A stretch of DNA of 41,586 bases from Roseovarius sp. UBA6167 (GTDB lineage Bacteria > Pseudomonadota > Alphaproteobacteria > Rhodobacterales > Rhodobacteraceae). Both the position numbers and the translations under genes were made by a program. Numbering within the stretch: position 1 is the stretch's first letter; every line of letters starts with the position of its first letter. Positions 40,476 through 41,586 of the stretch are shown one piece after another. Where the stretch lies: positions 1-41,586 of the forward strand of contig DIUD01000007.1 in assembly GCA_002428225.1 (NCBI GenBank), in the 5' to 3' direction. The notes under the pieces were generated by a model. The model saw only the letters and a program-made list of their open reading frames with translations. It was not told where the DNA came from and searched no databases.

Positions 40476-41450
40476 ATGAGCGACACATTCCGCCTGCTGC
40501 GCGCCACCCTGCCCGAGGCCAGCAAGGTCGTCTGGCGCAAGGCCGCGCGCCGCCTGCTCAACCTGCGGCTTGACCTGGCCGGGGCCACCGACGAAGAGCG
40601 CCAGCGCGCCGAGCGCCGGTTGCGCGGCTACCAGCAGGTTACGCGCCTCCGGCGCGCCGATGCCGTCGTCGTCTCCTACGGCAAGAGCGGGCGGACATGG
40701 TTGCGGGTGATGATGTCGCGGCTCTATCAGCAGGTCCATGCCCTGCCCGAGGATGTCCTCATCGGGTTCGACAACTTCCACAACATGGACGCCCGCATCC
40801 CGCGTATCTTCTTTACCCATGACAATTACATCGGCGACTATACCGGCAACACCGACAACAAGTCGGATTTCTACGACAAGAAGGTGGTGTTGCTGATGCG
40901 CGACCCGCGCGACGTGGCGGTGTCGCAGTTCTTTCAGTGGCGCTACCGGATGCGGCCGGGCAAGAAGGCGCTCAACGACTACCTGCCCGATGGCGACGAG
41001 AGCCCGATTTTCGATTTCGTGATGCACGAGGGCGGCGGGCTGCCCAAGGTGATCGCCTTCATGAACCTCTGGGCGCGCGAGATGCCCAACGTGCGCGCGC
41101 TGGAACTGCTGCGCTACGAGGACATGCGCGCGGATCCCGTCGAGGCGATGACGCGGGTGGCGCGGTTTCTCGATATTCCCGCCACCGGGGCACAGATCCG
41201 CGACGCGGTCGATTTCGCCTCTTACGAGAACATGAAGAAGAAAGAGGCCGAGCAGGCGTTCCGCCTCTCGGGCGGGCGCATGGCGCCGCGCGATCAGGAC
41301 AATCCCGACAGCTACAAGGTGCGCCGCGCCAAGGTGGGCGGTTACCGCGACTATTTCGACGACGCGCAGATCGCCGCCATCGACGCGATGGTGATCGCGC
41401 GGCTCGATCCGGTCTATGGCTACGGGGCGTCAGGGCCGGCGACGGGCTGA
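40476..41450 (+). CDS. Sulfotransferase-domain protein (PAPS-dependent)
   Basis: A 324-residue protein of the sulfotransferase superfamily, which transfers sulfate from PAPS to hydroxyl or amino groups. The 5'-phosphosulfate loop is SYGKSGRTWLRVMMSRL (67-83; usual form PKSGTTW), the 3'-phosphate site is MRDPRDVAVSQ (141-151), and the late motif KVRRAKVGGYRDYF corresponds to the RKGxxGDWK element of cytosolic sulfotransferases. The start is uncertain: ATG codons at 40404, 40410 and 40476 all lack a good ribosome-binding site; 40476 gives the best-looking N-terminus. Acceptor unknown. Neighbours (methyltransferase, O-acyltransferase) suggest a sulfated surface glycan or lipid. Confidence 0.88.
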   Translation: MSDTFRLLRATLPEASKVVWRKAARRLLNLRLDLAGATDEERQRAERRLRGYQQVTRLRRADAVVVSYGKSGRTWLRVMMSRLYQQVHALPEDVLIGFDNFHNMDARIPRIFFTHDNYIGDYTGNTDNKSDFYDKKVVLLMRDPRDVAVSQFFQWRYRMRPGKKALNDYLPDGDESPIFDFVMHEGGGLPKVIAFMNLWAREMPNVRALELLRYEDMRADPVEAMTRVARFLDIPATGAQIRDAVDFASYENMKKKEAEQAFRLSGGRMAPRDQDNPDSYKVRRAKVGGYRDYFDDAQIAAIDAMVIARLDPVYGYGASGPATG

Positions 41451-41451
41451 G

Positions 41452-41494
41452 GCGGGGGCGGCCCCGCGCGCAAGACCCGCAGGCGCAAAGCGCC
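41452..41494. terminator. Two hairpins between the convergent sulfotransferase gene and the last partial gene
   Basis: GCGGGG (41452-41457) with CCCCGC (41462-41467), and GGCGC (41482-41486) with GCGCC (41490-41494), lie in the 64-bp gap between two converging stops. No T-run is present; a shared transcription end is likely from position alone. Confidence 0.4.
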
Positions 41495-41514
41495 AGCAGG
41501 CCGGGCCGGTCAGA

Positions 41515-41586
41515 TCACGCCGCCACCGGATAGGCGACCGGCGGCACCGTCTTGATGAGGTCGAGCGCGTCGTGGCGCACGTGGTT
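41515..41586 (-). CDS. C-terminus of an unidentified protein (partial)
   Basis: On the minus strand the last 72 bases read 23 codons ending in TGA: NHVRHDALDLIKT, then VPPVAYPVAA. The frame is open to the window edge, the composition is protein-like, and the stop falls neatly after the sulfotransferase gene. Too short to name a family. Confidence 0.5.
   Translation of the reverse strand, partial: NHVRHDALDLIKTVPPVAYPVAA

Noticed and set aside
1..41586. CRISPR array, prophage genes or toxin-antitoxin pairs
   Set aside because: No regularly spaced repeats, phage structural or integrase motifs, or small paired ORFs were seen on reading both strands.

Overview
The window looks like a chromosomal segment of an alphaproteobacterium, most likely family Rhodobacteraceae (Roseobacter-like). 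The reasons are a high G+C content with strong GC-rich codon bias, a tripartite TRAP transporter, a short periplasmic class I cytochrome c, the nrdR-ribD pair, and a mraZ-rsmH-ftsL-ftsI-murE-murF-mraY-murD cluster. The species is an inference; no 16S rRNA gene is present.

Layout. 1-4809: housekeeping genes: the N-terminal part of ettA, a PAS-GGDEF-EAL signalling protein, nadD and the PBP4-type peptidase dacB. 4899-5712: the wreck of an IS630-family transposase. 5833-22913: a 17-kb catabolic island of 15 genes in two divergent pairs of transcription units. The first minus-strand operon (14222 down to 5833) encodes a crotonase, a thiolase-like protein, a DUF35 Zn-ribbon protein, two hotdog (MaoC-like) proteins, an ADP-forming acyl-CoA synthetase, TRAP DctQ and DctM, and an acyl-CoA dehydrogenase; an AMP-forming acyl-CoA ligase diverges from it. 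The second minus-strand operon (20915 down to 16203) encodes TRAP DctP, two crotonases, a second acyl-CoA dehydrogenase and a TetR regulator; a Baeyer-Villiger monooxygenase diverges from it. Both divergent intergenic regions carry copies of the inverted repeat TACC-N4-GGTA, the probable operator of the TetR protein.

The most interesting hypothesis is that the island degrades an imported branched or alicyclic carboxylic acid by a retro-aldol variant of beta-oxidation. It has CoA ligases, dehydrogenases, a MaoC pair and a thiolase-like/DUF35 pair, but no 3-hydroxyacyl-CoA dehydrogenase and no thiolase with the usual cysteines. This gene set resembles the ChsH1/ChsH2/Ltp2 side-chain aldolase module of steroid catabolism. 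Retro-aldol cleavage would release a ketone, and a ketone is the substrate class of the Baeyer-Villiger monooxygenase in the same regulon.

22914-23759: a gene-free stretch with an AT-rich core (about 32% G+C by hand count over 23281-23460) and, just before mraZ, a set of mutually exclusive hairpins that looks like an attenuator. 23760-32938: the first half of the division and cell-wall (dcw) cluster, tightly packed with ATGA overlaps. It stops at murD and meets nrdR-ribD head-on. 34737-34823: tRNA-Leu(GAG). 34926-41450: a secreted peptidoglycan-binding-domain protein with a poly-threonine tract, lipB, a cytochrome c, then a methyltransferase, a membrane acyltransferase with an SGNH domain and a sulfotransferase, which together suggest modification of a surface glycan or lipid. 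The window ends inside the C-terminus of an unidentified minus-strand gene. No rRNA, CRISPR array, prophage or intact insertion sequence was seen.
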